From contig CP136066.1 of assembly GCA_032622095.1 (NCBI GenBank), positions 185,044,716 through 185,108,715 of the forward strand: a DNA stretch of 64,000 bases. The letters are read 5' to 3'. Origin of the DNA: Siphonodentalium dalli (Eukaryota; Mollusca; Scaphopoda; Gadilida; Siphonodentaliidae). Both the position numbers and the translations under genes were made by a program. Position 1 is the stretch's first letter; each line of letters begins with the position of its first letter. Below, in pieces: positions 1 through 11,759 of the stretch. The notes under the pieces are model-generated. The model was not told the DNA's origin. It saw only the letters and a list, made by a program, of their open reading frames with translations, and searched no databases.

Positions 1-1016
1 TCAAGTGTTGTCCTGCTCAGTCGGAATTTATGTCTCCGAATATGATTTACTCTTTTCCAGGCCTTTTCGGTTATCGTTTGTATATGAGTTTCCCAGGATC
101 CGTTGTTATCGAAAGAGACACCTAGATGTTTATGAGAACTTACCTCTGTAACTTGCGATGCCGCCATAATTAATGGTGGGTGAACAATAGCAGAATTCAT
201 CCTTGATACTATTAACGCTTCCGTTTTTAAAGGATTAAATTTTACTAACAACATTTTTGACCAGTTCACAATAGTTTGAATGTCATTGTTCATGATTTCT
301 GCAGCTAACGTTGGATTTTCAACATATAAATATATTGAAGTATCGTCTGCAAAAAGTCGTATATTACATATAATATTTTCAGTTATATCATTAGTGTATA
401 CAAGAAATAGGAGTGGACCTAAGATATATCCCTGTGGTACGCCTGCTGAAACATCATGCCAATCGGTGCTAGCATTGTCAATTAGGACTCTCTGTTGTCT
501 GGATTGTAAATATGATTTAATCAAGTTATATGCCTTGCCATTGAAACCCATTTTCGAGAGTTTATGTAGAAGCCCCTTATGCCACACTTTATCAAAAGCC
601 TTACTGATGTCACAAAAGATACAACGCACATCCTTACCTTCATCGAGTGATCTGCTAATATAATCATATACATCAACAAGTTGGTATACGGCAGAATCAC
701 ATTTAGTGAACCCAGATTGGTAAATAGAAAGCAAATTGCGTTTGTCAAGATACGACGAGAGGTATTTATATATGCACTTTTCGTATGTTTTTGATACGCA
801 GCTCAGTAGTGAAATTGGGCGGTAGTTAGATATGACACTAGGATCACCACTCTTGAAGACAGGGGTTACATTAGATCGCTTCCACTCTGATGGATAATAA
901 CCGTCATCGGTAAATTTGTTGAAGAAATATGCAAGAGGTTCACATAGGGAGGACGCACATACTTTTAATACACGGGGGCTAATATTATCAGGGCCACTCG
1001 CTTTGGACACTTTCTG
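1..1016 (-). mobile_element. 5'-truncated non-LTR retrotransposon, reverse transcriptase domain
   Basis: The minus strand carries a frame with no stop from 1016 to the left edge (338 codons), preceded by an in-frame TAA at 1019-1017. It reads as the reverse transcriptase of a non-LTR (LINE) element of the Jockey/CR1 type. The motifs appear in the expected order: KASGPDNIS near the start, SNYRPISLL, DISKAFDKVWHKG (catalytic Asp of motif A, about 611-575), AGVPQGYILGPL (about 444-409) and the catalytic FADDTS (about 356-339). The endonuclease and ORF1 are absent. Similarity starts within a few codons of the truncation point, as is usual for 5'-truncated insertions. The 3' end, tail and target duplication lie off the window. 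The frame is intact here, so the copy may be fairly young. Family assignment below non-LTR level is uncertain. Confidence 0.93.
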
Positions 1017-1119
1017 TTAAACAGAAATCATGACCGACATGATTCAGAGCGAGATTTCAAACCCTGTGTACCCTTCAGCACATTTTCAGAACCTGGGTAC
1101 CATTCAACACATTTTTTTT
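1016..1119 (+). repeat. direct repeat, copy 1
   Basis: About 100 bases, starting near ACAGAAATCATGACCGACAT and ending in a short T run, recur at 1446-1549 in the same orientation with few differences. This copy abuts the truncated 5' end of the reverse transcriptase fragment, so the retroelement may have inserted into one copy. Confidence 0.85.
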
Positions 1120-1445
1120 ATGTAAACAATGTTCTGGATCCGTAAAACATAATTGTGGTAATCGAATGAACCATACCCGTTTAAGAGAAACATAATCGTC
1201 GCAAGAATGTCTTGAAGATAAGATCAATAAGCCGAAACGTGTAATATGTAAGTTTTATTTCGAATACAGGAAAACCCGAAACTAATGTAATGTGATTTCA
1301 ACCGGATATTGCCACTTGACAAGTCGGCGTCGTTCCTGTGATAACAGTGTTACAACTTCACAGTAACGTTTTAATTCCAATTGAACACGCCTCAGTAAAT
1401 TGGTGGATATATTTCCGTATAAATATTCTTGAGATCGGCGTCTCT

Positions 1446-1549
1446 GCTAAACAGAAATCATGACCGACATAATTTAGAGCGAGAATTCAAACCTTGTGTA
1501 CCCTTCAGCACATTTTCAGAACCTGGGTACCATTCAACACATTTTGTTT
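1446..1549 (+). repeat. direct repeat, copy 2
   Basis: This is the second copy of the 100-base direct repeat (first copy 1016-1119). The 330 bases between them hold no recognisable gene. The copy runs directly into the interspersed repeat at 1590-2085. Confidence 0.85.
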
Positions 1550-1589
1550 TGGTGAGAGTGACCCCGTCAGGCATACTATGTGGCTACTT

Positions 1590-2085
1590 TGGTTCATTAA
1601 AGATACGGCCGGTGTTGCTGGTGGGTATGCTGTTAAAATATTCACCTCCGTCAAAAACCGTAATAAACAGAAGGTATAGTAAGAAATAGACATACTTTAT
1701 TCTCATGCCAATCAGAAATATGTCATAAACAGTATGTCATTGTAATTCCCACCCCCTTTGTTATGTAAACAAAGGCAAAACACGTTCCGTTACCTGGCTT
1801 TTGTTTAGATCCGGATATGGTAAACATTAAGATCGTTATTTGTTACTGTTTTCCCGATAAGGAAATAATAAAGAGCGTTTATATCATGTTTGTGTTATTA
1901 ACCAATATAATTGCGCTGTGTTATGTAAACAGAAGCACAACTTCTGTAACACGAGTAGGCTCTTGTATACGTACACCATCGTACCCCTTGACGACAATAT
2001 ACTGTTTACTTGCTGATTATGTTTGGCATATGAGCGGAACTGTATATATTTTGGTGTTCTTTCTGTTGGTGGCGATTTGAACAAA
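1590..2085 (+). repeat. interspersed repeat, inverted partner at 60172-60650
   Basis: The stretch reappears in reverse complement at 60172-60650 with scattered substitutions and small indels. Shared landmarks include TTATGTAAACA words, GCATACCCACC on the partner strand, and a shared outer end near CAAATCGCC. Parts of the same family also flank the small MITEs at 8.9 kb and 26.0 kb. No transposase-like frame is visible; the short open frames are not conserved as proteins. It is probably a non-autonomous DNA element, class unknown. Confidence 0.75.
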
Positions 2086-2660
2086 TATAAATAATATTTA
2101 GCAACGAATTAATTAGCTGCTGCCTGGATTGATTCACTGGCCTTGTCATGGAATAGTTTCCTTTTGCAAATTTATATTTTAGGACAGCGCGCACCATGAT
2201 TCGTATAATATAATTAAAGAGAATTTATCCACATATTTCGATCACCTGAAACGGACCAGGATGTAGCAAAAGCGAGCATCAATTCGGGCTTCGGGCGTTG
2301 ATGCATAGACGCACATTTTTTTTTATAAAATCCAGGTACGAATTACAATATATTTTCACTGAAACATTTCTCTGGAACAACCATTGAATCACCCACAAGA
2401 CAATCGTCATAGCAGATATAATTATAGAATCAGAATGTTTATTAAGGTTCAACATAATTACAGAAATTCCAGAGATATTTTGAGAAAAATAATAACTATT
2501 AGCTAAACGTGCGTCTGGTCCTTATAAATATAAACATAAGCGTACACATATAGACATGCACGAGGATAGTGTCCTTTTTTAGCTCCAACACCAATAATAG
2601 CCCAATCTCAACCAAGCCAAGAAAATAATAAATTACGCTCTCTCAGTACCTCACTATTGT
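2086..2660. other. no recognised feature
   Basis: AT-rich non-coding sequence. No recognisable gene, RNA or repeat boundary is seen. It lies immediately downstream (minus-strand sense) of the gene C first exon and would be its first intron. Confidence 0.5.
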
Positions 2661-2661
2661 T

Positions 2662-2662
2662 G

Positions 2663-2694
<32 letters not shown>

Positions 2695-2700
2695 TCTCTC
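2662..2700 (+). repeat. (CT)n microsatellite
   Basis: Nearly pure CT dinucleotide run of about 39 bases, followed by a degenerate CT-rich tail. It lies about 50 bases inside the predicted first intron of gene C. On the transcribed strand it is (GA)n. Confidence 0.95.
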
Positions 2701-2751
2701 GTCCCTTATCCTGCCCTACTCTCTCGCTCGCTCTCAATGTTATGTACTTAC

Positions 2752-2809
2752 CTGGTTTGGTCAACAAGGCGATGGCAAGGAGCACACGAATGGCAACCCT
2801 GAAGAACAT
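2752..2809 (-). CDS. signal-peptide first exon of a probable secreted CTLD-PAN paralogue (gene C)
   Basis: On the minus strand an ATG at 2809 opens MFFRVAIRVLLAIALLTKP plus one base, followed at once by a strong donor GTAAGTACATAA (from 2751). This has the shape of a first exon for a secreted protein: short basic N-region, 10-12 residue hydrophobic core, phase-1 donor. The proposed first exon of gene A (48829-48763) also ends in phase 1 with G, and its donor GTGAGTACATAA differs by one base in twelve, which suggests paralogues. The remaining exons would lie below position 1, so the family assignment is an inference from exon shape, phase and strand. It could instead start an unrelated secreted gene. 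Confidence 0.55.
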
Positions 2810-3089
2810 ACTGAGTTGTAGCTTCTATCTTTCATTTCCCTCTAGAAAATCGACTAACGCTGACTCAGATACGAACGCAGATGATGATGCAATTAATGTG
2901 TATATTGCTGCAACCAACAACGAAACCAAATATTGATCCTATTGTTTCAATCTCGATCATGCAACATGAACGATGTTGGAGATATGTCATTAGCAGATGG
3001 TCCATTCAGTAAGTTGCATAGATTGCCAGATCGTCACGAGCAGTCCGAATACAGCGGAACTGGTCGATTAACGATATAATATCGGATTA

Positions 3090-3245
3090 CAAAGTTGTGC
3101 AAAGGGTGAACAATATCATTACTGAAACTGGGAAAATTTTGCAGGTGTGTCGTGTTAACACTATTTAGTTGACCGAAAGCAGAACAGCACAATCACATAT
3201 ATAAACAAGAAAACCATAGTCAGAAATGGTAACGCGCTCAAGATA
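3090..3245. repeat. block similar to 63330-63490, truncated by Helitron insertion
   Basis: The words ACAAGAAA, CCATAGTCAG, AATGG and TCAAG occur in the same order and orientation at about 63431-63480, with roughly three-quarters identity over about 50 bases and weaker similarity to the left. The right side is cut off by the Helitron that starts at 3247. It may be an old duplicated segment of the gene cluster or a short dispersed repeat. Confidence 0.45.
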
Positions 3246-3246
3246 A

Positions 3247-5928
3247 TCTATATCTATATTTGCGAATGTCTGTCTGTCTGTCTGTCTGTGTTCTATAGAA
3301 ATTCACAGAGGACCATCTAGATGATGCCAAAGGGGTCTACTAGGGGTAGCTTTTTACGAGAAATATAATGGTCGGGGTTAGAATTTCTTTAAAAAAATTG
3401 TCGCCGATTGCCACCAAACTTATATATAATCATTCCCATAATATGAGGAATCTAATGGCGTGATTTAAATATGGCAAAATTCGCGCCGTTCGCGTCAGGG
3501 GTGCCCGGAAGGGGGTAGGCAGATTTTTTTTCTGTCGCCGATTGCCACGAAACTTACATATAATCATCCCCATGATATGAAGAATCCAACGGTGTGGTTT
3601 AAATATGTCAAAAGTGGCGTCATTTGAGTCAGGGATGAGCGGAAGGGGAGAGGGGCACCAAAATTGATAAAACTAATTTTAGCGCCGATTTCCACCAACT
3701 TGATATATATTCTTCTTCATGATACAATGAATCTAATTGTGCGATTTAACAACGCCAAATTGTTGTTTTTGGACGAGATATTGGGAGGGGTGGGCACTAA
3801 ATTTGATAATAAGTCGCCGATTGCCACCACACTTATACAAAATCATCCCCATGGTATGAGGACTCTAATTGTGTGGCTTTTAACTGTCAAATGTGGCCTC
3901 ATTCGAGTCAGGGTTGCATTGAATGGGACAGGGGCACCAAAATTGATGCAAAAATATTTTTAGCGCCAATTTCCACCAAATTGATACACGTTCTTATCCT
4001 TCTTATCCATGATACGATGAATCTAATCGTGATTTAAAGACGCCATAGTGGTGCTGTTTGGGTGAGAGATGGAGAGGGGATGGATTGGCACCAAATTTTA
4101 TTAAAAAAAATTGTTTAGTTGCCGATTATCACTAAACTTATAAGCAATCATCTCCATGCTATCAGGAGTGTAATCGTGTGGTTTAAGGATGTCACAAGTT
4201 GGGCCATTCGAGTCAGTGGTATATAGAGATGAGAGGGACACAACAAATTATATTTATATGTTTAGTGCCGATTTCCACCAGATTGATACATATTCTTCTC
4301 CGTGATACGAGGAATCTTATCGTGTGATTTAGATACACCAAATTGGTGCCCTATGGGTGAGAGATATGGGGACCTTAAATTTGATACGAATTTGTATACT
4401 CGCCAATTTTCACCAATTTCATATATGCATCTCTAATCGCTAATGAGTCTTAGTGTGTGTAGCTTGAGTCCGAAATAGAGACGGGAGGTTCACCAAAACT
4501 GATACAAAATATTTTTAGTACCAATTACCATCAAATTCAGACACGTTCTTCTCAAATGATACAAGAAATAAAATCGTGCTGTCTGTCTGTCTTTTTGTCT
4601 GTCTGTGTGCGTTCTATATATAACTTCACGCGGTACAATCGAGATGGCACCAAGGCGTTCTAAGAGGGGTAACTTTTTACAAGGAAGATAATGGTGCGGG
4701 TTGAAATTTTCTAAAATGACGCTGTTGGTGGGAGGGGAAATTTAAAAAATATGGTGAAATAGTTTTGTCGCTGATTTCCACCAAACGAATACATAATCAC
4801 TTTCGCAATATGGCGTTAAATCACATTTGGTGTCGTTTGCGTCACGGATGGCGAGCGGATATGCACTATCATTGGTAAGATTGCTATTCGCCGAGATCCA
4901 CATACAAGTTATATACAGTCATCAGGCCATCTCCATATCATTAAAGTAGTTGGGCGTTCACATTTCACAATCCCGACATATGGTGACCCACATAAGTCAC
5001 TTCAACAATTATATCGTCTTAACAGTCATATTTATATGGGAATGGCAATCAAGGCATTCACACAATGAGCTAGCAAAAAGAGATACTAGAAGAAGCATTA
5101 AACTTATATTTATCATTCTATTGAAGAGATACATATATTCGTGCAAACTGAGAGACCTCGAACCGTCAGAGGATTGCATTATATAATAACAAAATTGAGT
5201 CTGTTCCATTCAATAGTTTCCACAAAAAGTTACAATTTGTCAAGAGATATGGAGGACTGTTCAAAAATAGTGGTAACAGTGTTCATGCAGTCAAATATAG
5301 TTTCTTCTGATATACAAGAAAATGCAGTTAGTAACACAAGACTTTTCAGGATCCTACCAATACTGACATCTGACAGGGTTTTAGAACAGACTCATCGACT
5401 GACATAAACAACTCAAAATCTCGCTCTGTGCCTGGCACATGCAGCTGATATATATGCGCAGCAACATTTCGTTTAAACTAAGAATATTTAGTCAATGTAT
5501 AGCACCTGGAAATTTCTTTGAAACATCTGTATCTTCATGGAGATATGATAGCCAGTTGTCCTCGATATCTTAGTCCAACCCACTTGATTGATTGATACAT
5601 CTCAATATGTAAAACCAAATTATCATCTTTTATCGAATTAATGTGTTTATGATGTTCATGTATCATATTATAACGTCCAATGTAAACGCAGTTGTAAATA
5701 AATAAATACTTCATTATTGGTGGAACGGATTAATCGCGATAAACACAATGACAATTGACAAGGTGAGCCACTCCTTATATTCCATGACTGTAATAACCAT
5801 ATTTTGTGATTCTATTTGAATATACAATTTATGAGAAAACGTATAACACTTTAAGCAAGAGCATTCTCTATTCCCAACAAATATCCACAGCATACATTAA
5901 CCTGGGCAACGCCGGGTAACCCTGCTAG
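3247..5928 (+). mobile_element. non-autonomous Helitron, family 1 copy 1
   Basis: The element runs from TC (after a host A) to CTAG (before a host T), the A/T insertion context expected of Helitrons. A GTCT tetranucleotide run follows the 5' end, and a second run lies near 4580. The interior is a string of degenerate 120-160 bp repeats, each beginning near CGCCGATTKCCACCA and ending in a G-rich stretch. The 3' end reads GGGCAACGCCGGGTAACCCTG before CTAG. No Rep or helicase frame is present. The architecture (tetranucleotide run plus tandem core repeats) recalls the bivalve 'pearl' elements, which is an analogy from memory. The copy at 16011-18791 is closely similar along its whole length. Confidence 0.8.
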
Positions 5929-5929
5929 T

Positions 5930-6540
5930 ACATTATATACCCATGATTGTAATTATAGAATATAAAATATATAGATTTTACTAATGACCAACTCATAGAA
6001 TTAATCGCCTTGCACTTCTTGGCATCCGAATAACAATTCAAATTCAAATTCCCAACTACACCTTTTACCGGACTCGTCCTCCGGGCCGCAGTTCGACTTT
6101 TAATCCGTCCAAAATTACCATTCTATAAATAAAACGCCCATGCGTCCACTTTATACCAAGAAACAGCGAAAAATTATACACGCGGAGCGCGGAATAAGCA
6201 AACAGTTAATTTGGGATTACAATCCAAAAGATTATTATAGAAATCCTTTCCGCAGGAAATGTTACCCCAGGTATCAATGCAGCCGGGATTTTAACTATAT
6301 TCCTGTTTTCTCTCGTCTATTTTAAGAAATCATTGTGCTAGGATGAGTGCAGGGCTGAGCAAGAGGAAGTACGATAGAAGGGAGAGGTTACAAAGAAGTA
6401 TACACAAAATACGTGCTAGCAATGTATCATGAATCGTGATGTATAATCATGATAGGGTATCTAATATAGACACATAATATGGCGCCAAATACGCATCAGC
6501 ACCAATTAGAGATTATGTACGCAACTAGTTATAAAGTTGA
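5930..6540. other. no recognised feature
   Basis: Unique-looking AT-rich sequence between the Helitron and the TTAATG-rich repeat. One 61-codon plus-strand frame (6140-6325) is rich in Tyr, Arg and Lys but matches no family I know and has no supporting context. Confidence 0.5.
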
Positions 6541-6549
6541 TTGTTATAC

Positions 6550-7080
6550 ACTACTACAGTCAATTCCATTAACAGCGAATTAACAGTGCTTTAAACAAAT
6601 TAATGCGGAAACTAATTAAATCTCCCTTAGAAAAACATTTAAAAAAACATTAAAATGGTCCAGGAAAGGGGCACTTTTAAGATCATGAAAACAAACTGAA
6701 AGCTGCCTTAAATATCGCCACGCCATGGATGGTTTTAATGCAGTTTTAATAGATCACTTAAACTTTGGAAATTTAATTAATGGCATCAAAATGTGATACT
6801 GGGTAGTGCAGTAAAACAGCCTTAATACTTTTGACAAGGAATGATTGCATATGTAAGTGCATGAATAATGTCATTAAAACACACTTAAAGGTTACCATAT
6901 TAAGGATATATCTTAATGGCATTAAACTATTTAAAAAAAGAGCTGCTTAAATTGGATAAAATTTAATGCCACTACAATGGATCGGGGAAAGTGGTAGAAT
7001 TAATGGCATTAATCAATTTGTTAAGGCTGTGATTTAATTCCATTAGAATATTATCTATAAAAAAATTAATACAATGAATA
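6550..7080. repeat. AT-rich repeat with recurring TTAATGCCATTAA-type words
   Basis: The words TTAATGGCATTAA and CATTAAA recur many times in both orientations. The same vocabulary fills 12515-12995, so the two are probably divergent copies of one AT-rich fold-back element. No frame or terminal structure could be fixed. Confidence 0.6.
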
Positions 7081-7165
7081 CTTTCAGTATATATCATGAG
7101 TAAGTTTAGTCAAAATTACTAAAGTAAGTTTAGTCAGCATGACTAGAACTGAGTCAGGATATCCC

Positions 7166-8755
7166 CGGCCTGTTCCCTGCATATGGAGTAAAATGTGTCT
7201 GAATGTCTAAAATAATGGGCCGTAATTCTTAATCTGTGTGTAATAATATTAAAAAAACTACTTTGCGATAAATCGAAAACTTCTATACAATAAATATATG
7301 CGATTTAGTGCAAAGATTATCGATTTATAACAAAGGTTTGCAATTAATCAAATCAATTTGTAATTAATACAGGGCTTTAACCGTATACAAATAAATCAGA
7401 CATCTTCAACAGGTCTGGGTGAACTCCAATCGCTCTATAATAGCACGGTCAAGCTAAAATAGACCGATCGGTCATTCACAACCAGAATACATGTGTGATG
7501 AGGGGAGCAAATCTTTGCGATAAATCACAAAACGACTTTGTGAAAAATCTCAAACACCTTTGCGATAACTCGCAAACATTTGCGATAAATCTCAAGCATC
7601 TTTACGATAACTCTCAAACTACTTGGTGATTATACTTTACGATTTATCGTAAACATGTTTGAGATTTATCACAAAGGTTTGTGATTTATTGCAGATATAT
7701 TGTTATGTGTTGGCACTAATGGGCTTGAACCGTATAAACATAATAAATCAGGCATCTTAAACCGGTCTGGATGAACCACAAATCGATAGATAATAGCACG
7801 GTCGGGCTAAAATAGACTGATCTGTCTTTCACAGCCAACATGCAAGGGGAGCAAACCAATACTTAAAACAAAAATTATTTCTGATCTCTTTTGGAGATTA
7901 TTTACTGAGAATATTCAAAATTAAAACAACTTTGCGATAAATCACAAAACATTAACTTTGCGAAAAATCACAAACACCTTTACAATAACTCCCAAACCTT
8001 TGCGATAAATCTCAAACATCTTTACAATAACTGTCAATTAACTACTTGGTGATTATACTTTGCGATTTATCGCAAAGCTGTTAGAGATTATCACAATAGC
8101 CCGATCAGGTTAAAATAGACCAATCATTCTTTCACAGCCAGCATGTATCTGGGATAAGGGGAGTCAATCTAAACGGTTATATTACATGTACATGTATTAT
8201 CGATCAACCAATACTTCAAAAACTTATCAAGACACCATATAATTATTTACTGAGAACATTCAAAGTTAAAACAACTTTTCGATAAATCGAAAACATATTT
8301 CTGATAAATCGCCAACTACCGTACTTGGCGATTTACCACAAAGGTTTGCGATTAATCGCAATGAATGAATTATGCTGTTATATGTGGGAACTAATGGGAT
8401 TGAACCGTATAACCACTATCTATCATATATCTTAAACAGGTCTGGGCGAACCACTTACCGATCTATAATAGACTAAAATAAAACGATCGGTCTTTCACAG
8501 CCAGCATGCATCTGGGATAAGGGGAGTCACTCTAAACTGTGTTATTGTTACTAGTATCTCTCAACCAATACGTAAATAAGATTAATTCTGATTTCTTTTG
8601 CAAAACACCAAATAATGATTTACTAAGAATATTCAAAATAAATATACATGTACATGTATATATACAGATATTCAAACAAACAGATTCAAATTGTGAAGAT
8701 ATTTAGAATTGCCTCTCTTACAACAGTGAGCACTACGATCAGGCTACTATAGTTA
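7166..8755 (+). mobile_element. non-autonomous repeat element with four internal ~340-bp tandem units
   Basis: Units at about 7390, 7735, 8085 and 8400 each contain GTCTGGRTGAACCAC-like, ATAATAGCACGGTC-like and TTTCACAGCCAGCATG-like blocks. Between them are many short palindromic words built on TTTGCGATAAATCGCAAA. The outer ends match the two ends of the shorter inverted copy at 28885-29190, which lacks the internal array. This defines the boundaries and shows that the tandem units are an expansion or, in the other copy, a loss. No protein frame is present. Confidence 0.7.
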
Positions 8756-8894
8756 AGCTGTGGTTAGCTCAGACATTTCTTTATACCATAATAAATATCG
8801 CGTAAATAGTATGTAATTGTTGTAGTTCCTACGCTGCATTATGTGAACAAAGCCAAATTATGTTCAAGAACCTGTTGTAAAGTATGTAAATAGC

Positions 8895-9094
8895 GTGCGA
8901 TAAGCAAAATACTCAAAAATGGGGAGACCACACTAATGAACTTTGGTTAATTAAAACTGGCATCATGTTGTTTGCAAAATACTGTTATAGCTCTCTCACT
9001 AGTCCTCGCCACAATATTTTGGTGTTGAATGGGTCACCGGAATCACTCTCCCAAAAACAATTGCCACATTGTTGAGTGTTTTGCTTATCGCACA
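8895..9094. mobile_element. MITE with ~22-bp terminal inverted repeats, family M1 copy 1
   Basis: The left end GTGCGATAAGCAAAATACTC is matched in reverse complement by the right end near 9094 (GAGTGTTTTGCTTATCGCAC). A related element with the same ends lies at 25860-26043, also beside sequence of the 1590-2085 repeat family. The interior (about 155 bp) has no frame. Confidence 0.75.
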
Positions 9095-9099
9095 CTTAT

Positions 9100-9590
9100 G
9101 ATGTGCTGTATCGGTATATGAACAAATAAACAAACCTCACACAAAGAGTGTTTAATCTATTTAATATATGATCCATTTTGGTACAGCCTTAGTGAATAAA
9201 TTATTCTCCAATCGCAGCTATGCGTCATCGAGTCAATGTCATTGCCTGATCATAAGAGCCATATAATGTAGAATTTCGCGAATATGGTTTCCAATTATGG
9301 AAGAGGTTATTTCCTAGAAAAGCGGAAATGCCCGAATCGTTCTGAATGATAGCCACATATGTTTTGATAACAACATGTTGCATCTGGACATTGGAATGGT
9401 CTGCATGTTCATGTACCTGTATATATACAGCTAAGATCTAATTGAGCCCCCCCCCCTCTTAACGATGTAGACCACCGATATTACCGCGTTGTTGATGAGG
9501 CTATTAACCATGATAAATCCTACCATGGCCGACCTTCGTACCTTTTTAAAGTCAGTACTCAGTAGTATTATCACCACAGAGTTTATATTT
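9100..9590. other. no recognised feature
   Basis: AT-rich sequence with no supported gene. A run of ten C residues sits at about 9447-9456. Confidence 0.45.
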
Positions 9591-10900
9591 CTGGCATGGC
9601 TTGATGCTGCATTAATGGTGCAGTTGCGAATGTCGGTCAGTGACCAATTCGATTGTTGATTAAACCGTAAACAAATTATTAATTGAAATATTGTTTTGTG
9701 TATACCACGCTCGACAAAACAAGTGTCCATTGGCAACGCGGTGTATTTGCCGTTCGGCCGTGGTGTCAGAGTTTGTAACTGCAGTTGATCACCGCGGCCG
9801 AACGGCAAGTACACTGCGGCCGAACGGCAAGTACACCATGGCCGAAAGGCAACTACACCGCGGCCGAATGGCATGTTCACAGTGGTTAGATTTCTGGTTT
9901 GTATCATATTTTTTCAGTTTAATGAACGTACACCGCGGCCACTACACCATGGCCGAATGGCAAGTACACTGCGGACCAACTGCAGTTAGCTGGTGGAGCC
10001 GCAGTGAAGTTGCATTTCGGCCGCGGTGACAAAGCTAACTGCACGGCGGTTAAGTGGACACTTGTTTTGTCCAGCAGGGTAGATAACACGGCGCATGGCG
10101 CTAACGAAAAGCTGGACTGGGTGTGAGGTGGCCATGTGAAAAATTAATGCGGAGTACAGTAGTCGCGAAATATTAGTAATAGTACTGTAGAAAGATTACC
10201 TGCGGTTGCCACATGTCAACCACTTGACCGCGGTTGAATGTTGGTATGGTATAACCGGTGTTATTAACGCCCTACAACCTTGTTAAATGGGACGATTTAT
10301 AATTAGAGCATAGCTGTGTAGTACGTTAGCAAAAGCTTGTGATGGATTCAGTGATAATGTGTGTCCCAGAATTGGATCCGTATCTCCGAGATTATCCGTC
10401 ATTTCATAAATATATCACAACAATATCACAGCGTCACCGGCGTTTCGATCAAAAGAATAGCAGACTCCGTAACTGGGCGATATATCATGGCGATATGGTT
10501 CTCAAATCATGTTTTGATGAAAATTGAAGAATAGCTGCAGTACGTTACTGAAATCTTGTGAGGGATTCAGTGATAATGTGTCCCACAATTGGATCCGTAT
10601 CTCCGAGATTATCCGTCATTTCATAAATATATCACAACAATATCACAGCATCACCAGCGTTTCGATCAACAGAATAGCAGACTCCGTAACTGGGCGATAT
10701 GTCATGGCGACATGGTTCTCAAATCACGTTTCGATGAAAATTGAAGAATATGATCCATCTTCCTTTGTACAGGTACTTGTATGTTGTAACCAACAAAGTT
10801 GTGACTGACTCATGAGTCATGACTGATCTGTGACGTCATAATTCCGACTAATTTCTACATAATTCTACAGTGGTTGACTCTTGTCAGTCTTGTGAGTTAA
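9590..10900 (+). repeat. interspersed repeat family P, copy 1 (interrupted)
   Basis: Blocks such as GAATGTCGGTCAGTGACCAA, TAAACCGTAAACAAATTATTA, CATGTCAACYRCT, TTAGAGCATAG and GAATTGGATCCG occur in the same order at 45255-46560 and, in part, at 50085-51245. This copy is interrupted by the GC-rich MITE at 9707-10075. It also contains its own tandem duplication of about 222 bp (about 10318-10539 and 10540-10750). No conserved protein frame is seen. Confidence 0.7.
9707..10075. mobile_element. GC-rich MITE with GCGGCCGAACGGCAAG-type subrepeats
   Basis: The ends form an inverted repeat around GACAAAACAAGTGTCCA (left 9712-9729, right about 10054-10070). Inside, the unit GCGGCCGAACGGCAAGTACAC recurs at least five times on the plus strand with variants, and in reverse near 9745. 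The element is strikingly GC-rich against its AT-rich surroundings and sits inside family P copy 1. Comparison with copy 2 at 45.3 kb suggests insertion into that repeat. Confidence 0.7.
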
Positions 10901-11379
10901 TTGGACGGTTTATAATTTTGTGAAGTATCTGCATTGTCATGCATGTCAACACTGGTCAAGTGCAATCCCACTGGCACTGAACTAATTGACTCAGCCTGTT
11001 TTCGGAGGTTATACCATCTTGTCCCTTTCATATACAAACATAATCCAGACAGTGCTAACAATATTCCAGGTTATTAGGAAGCAAGTTATGTCCAATTATT
11101 TGCTAAAACAATCTAAAACAAGAGAAGTTTACACGAACAACAAAACGCACGTGGGTTATACACCGGAAGCACAATTTCGTACTAAAAAACTCGTACCATA
11201 AGTGCAAGTATGATATGCGGCTTGAATGATAACGTTATAGTTTCTGGGACACTTTAAATACGATAAGCTATGAGTCATAAAACGTAGCTTATGTTCAGTA
11301 GCTATATATCTACTTATAATTTTTATTTTTCATTGTCAAGTTGACTAACTCAGGGTTTACTATCTATCTCTATCTAGAA
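10901..11379. other. no recognised feature
   Basis: Non-coding AT-rich sequence between the family P repeat and the SINE. No convincing frame, RNA or repeat boundary. Confidence 0.45.
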
Positions 11380-11745
11380 TTGCCTGTCAACTCCCTTTTC
11401 GGGCATTACAGACAGGGTCCAGGTCTCGACTGTGGTCGGTGCTTTGGTGGGCTACTCTAACCTACAGCCGGGTTCTTTAACGTGCATGTACACGGGTCAG
11501 CCATTTATGTCGGCTCCCGATCTAACAGCGTATCGCACTCACGACAACATACCTGGACATGATGTTGCCGTGAAGAGAAGTCAGTTTTGTATTCGGATAT
11601 ATATTGTGTGATCACGAATGAGACTTTTCAGTCATACAACGTGGTAATCTGACCAAGTTTTGAATTTTGTCAGAATACCCGACCGGGAATCGATCCCCGG
11701 ACCTTTAGACCGAGAGACCGTCCACTCGTGGGACGGTACAGGTAT
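11380..11745 (-). mobile_element. tRNA-derived SINE
   Basis: Read on the minus strand, the 5' part (about 11745-11670) carries pol III-type promoter boxes: an A-box-like CACGAGTGGACGG and, about 35 bases on, a B box GGGATCGATTCCC embedded in CCGG arms, as in a tRNA T arm. The body contains GCACGTTAAAGAACCC, a block I recall from several invertebrate SINEs. The 3' end runs into TAGATAGA-type simple repeats near 11370, typical of SINE tails. The tRNA-like cloverleaf is too degraded to be a tRNA gene. Target duplications were not identified. Confidence 0.75.
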
Positions 11746-11759
11746 AGTCAAAATGACTC

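Noticed and set aside
280-663. 127-codon plus-strand open frame
   Set aside because: It is the antisense shadow of the minus-strand reverse transcriptase, whose motifs occupy the same bases.
3664-3963. Open frames in the Helitrons (also 16207-16389 and 16546-16812) with repeated PIATTLI-NHPHGMR-like peptides
   Set aside because: The peptides repeat only because the underlying 120-160 bp DNA units repeat. Frames are broken differently in the two copies and no Rep or helicase motif is present.
11670-11745. tRNA gene on the minus strand
   Set aside because: A and B boxes are present, but the stems do not close into a cloverleaf and the sequence continues into a SINE body.
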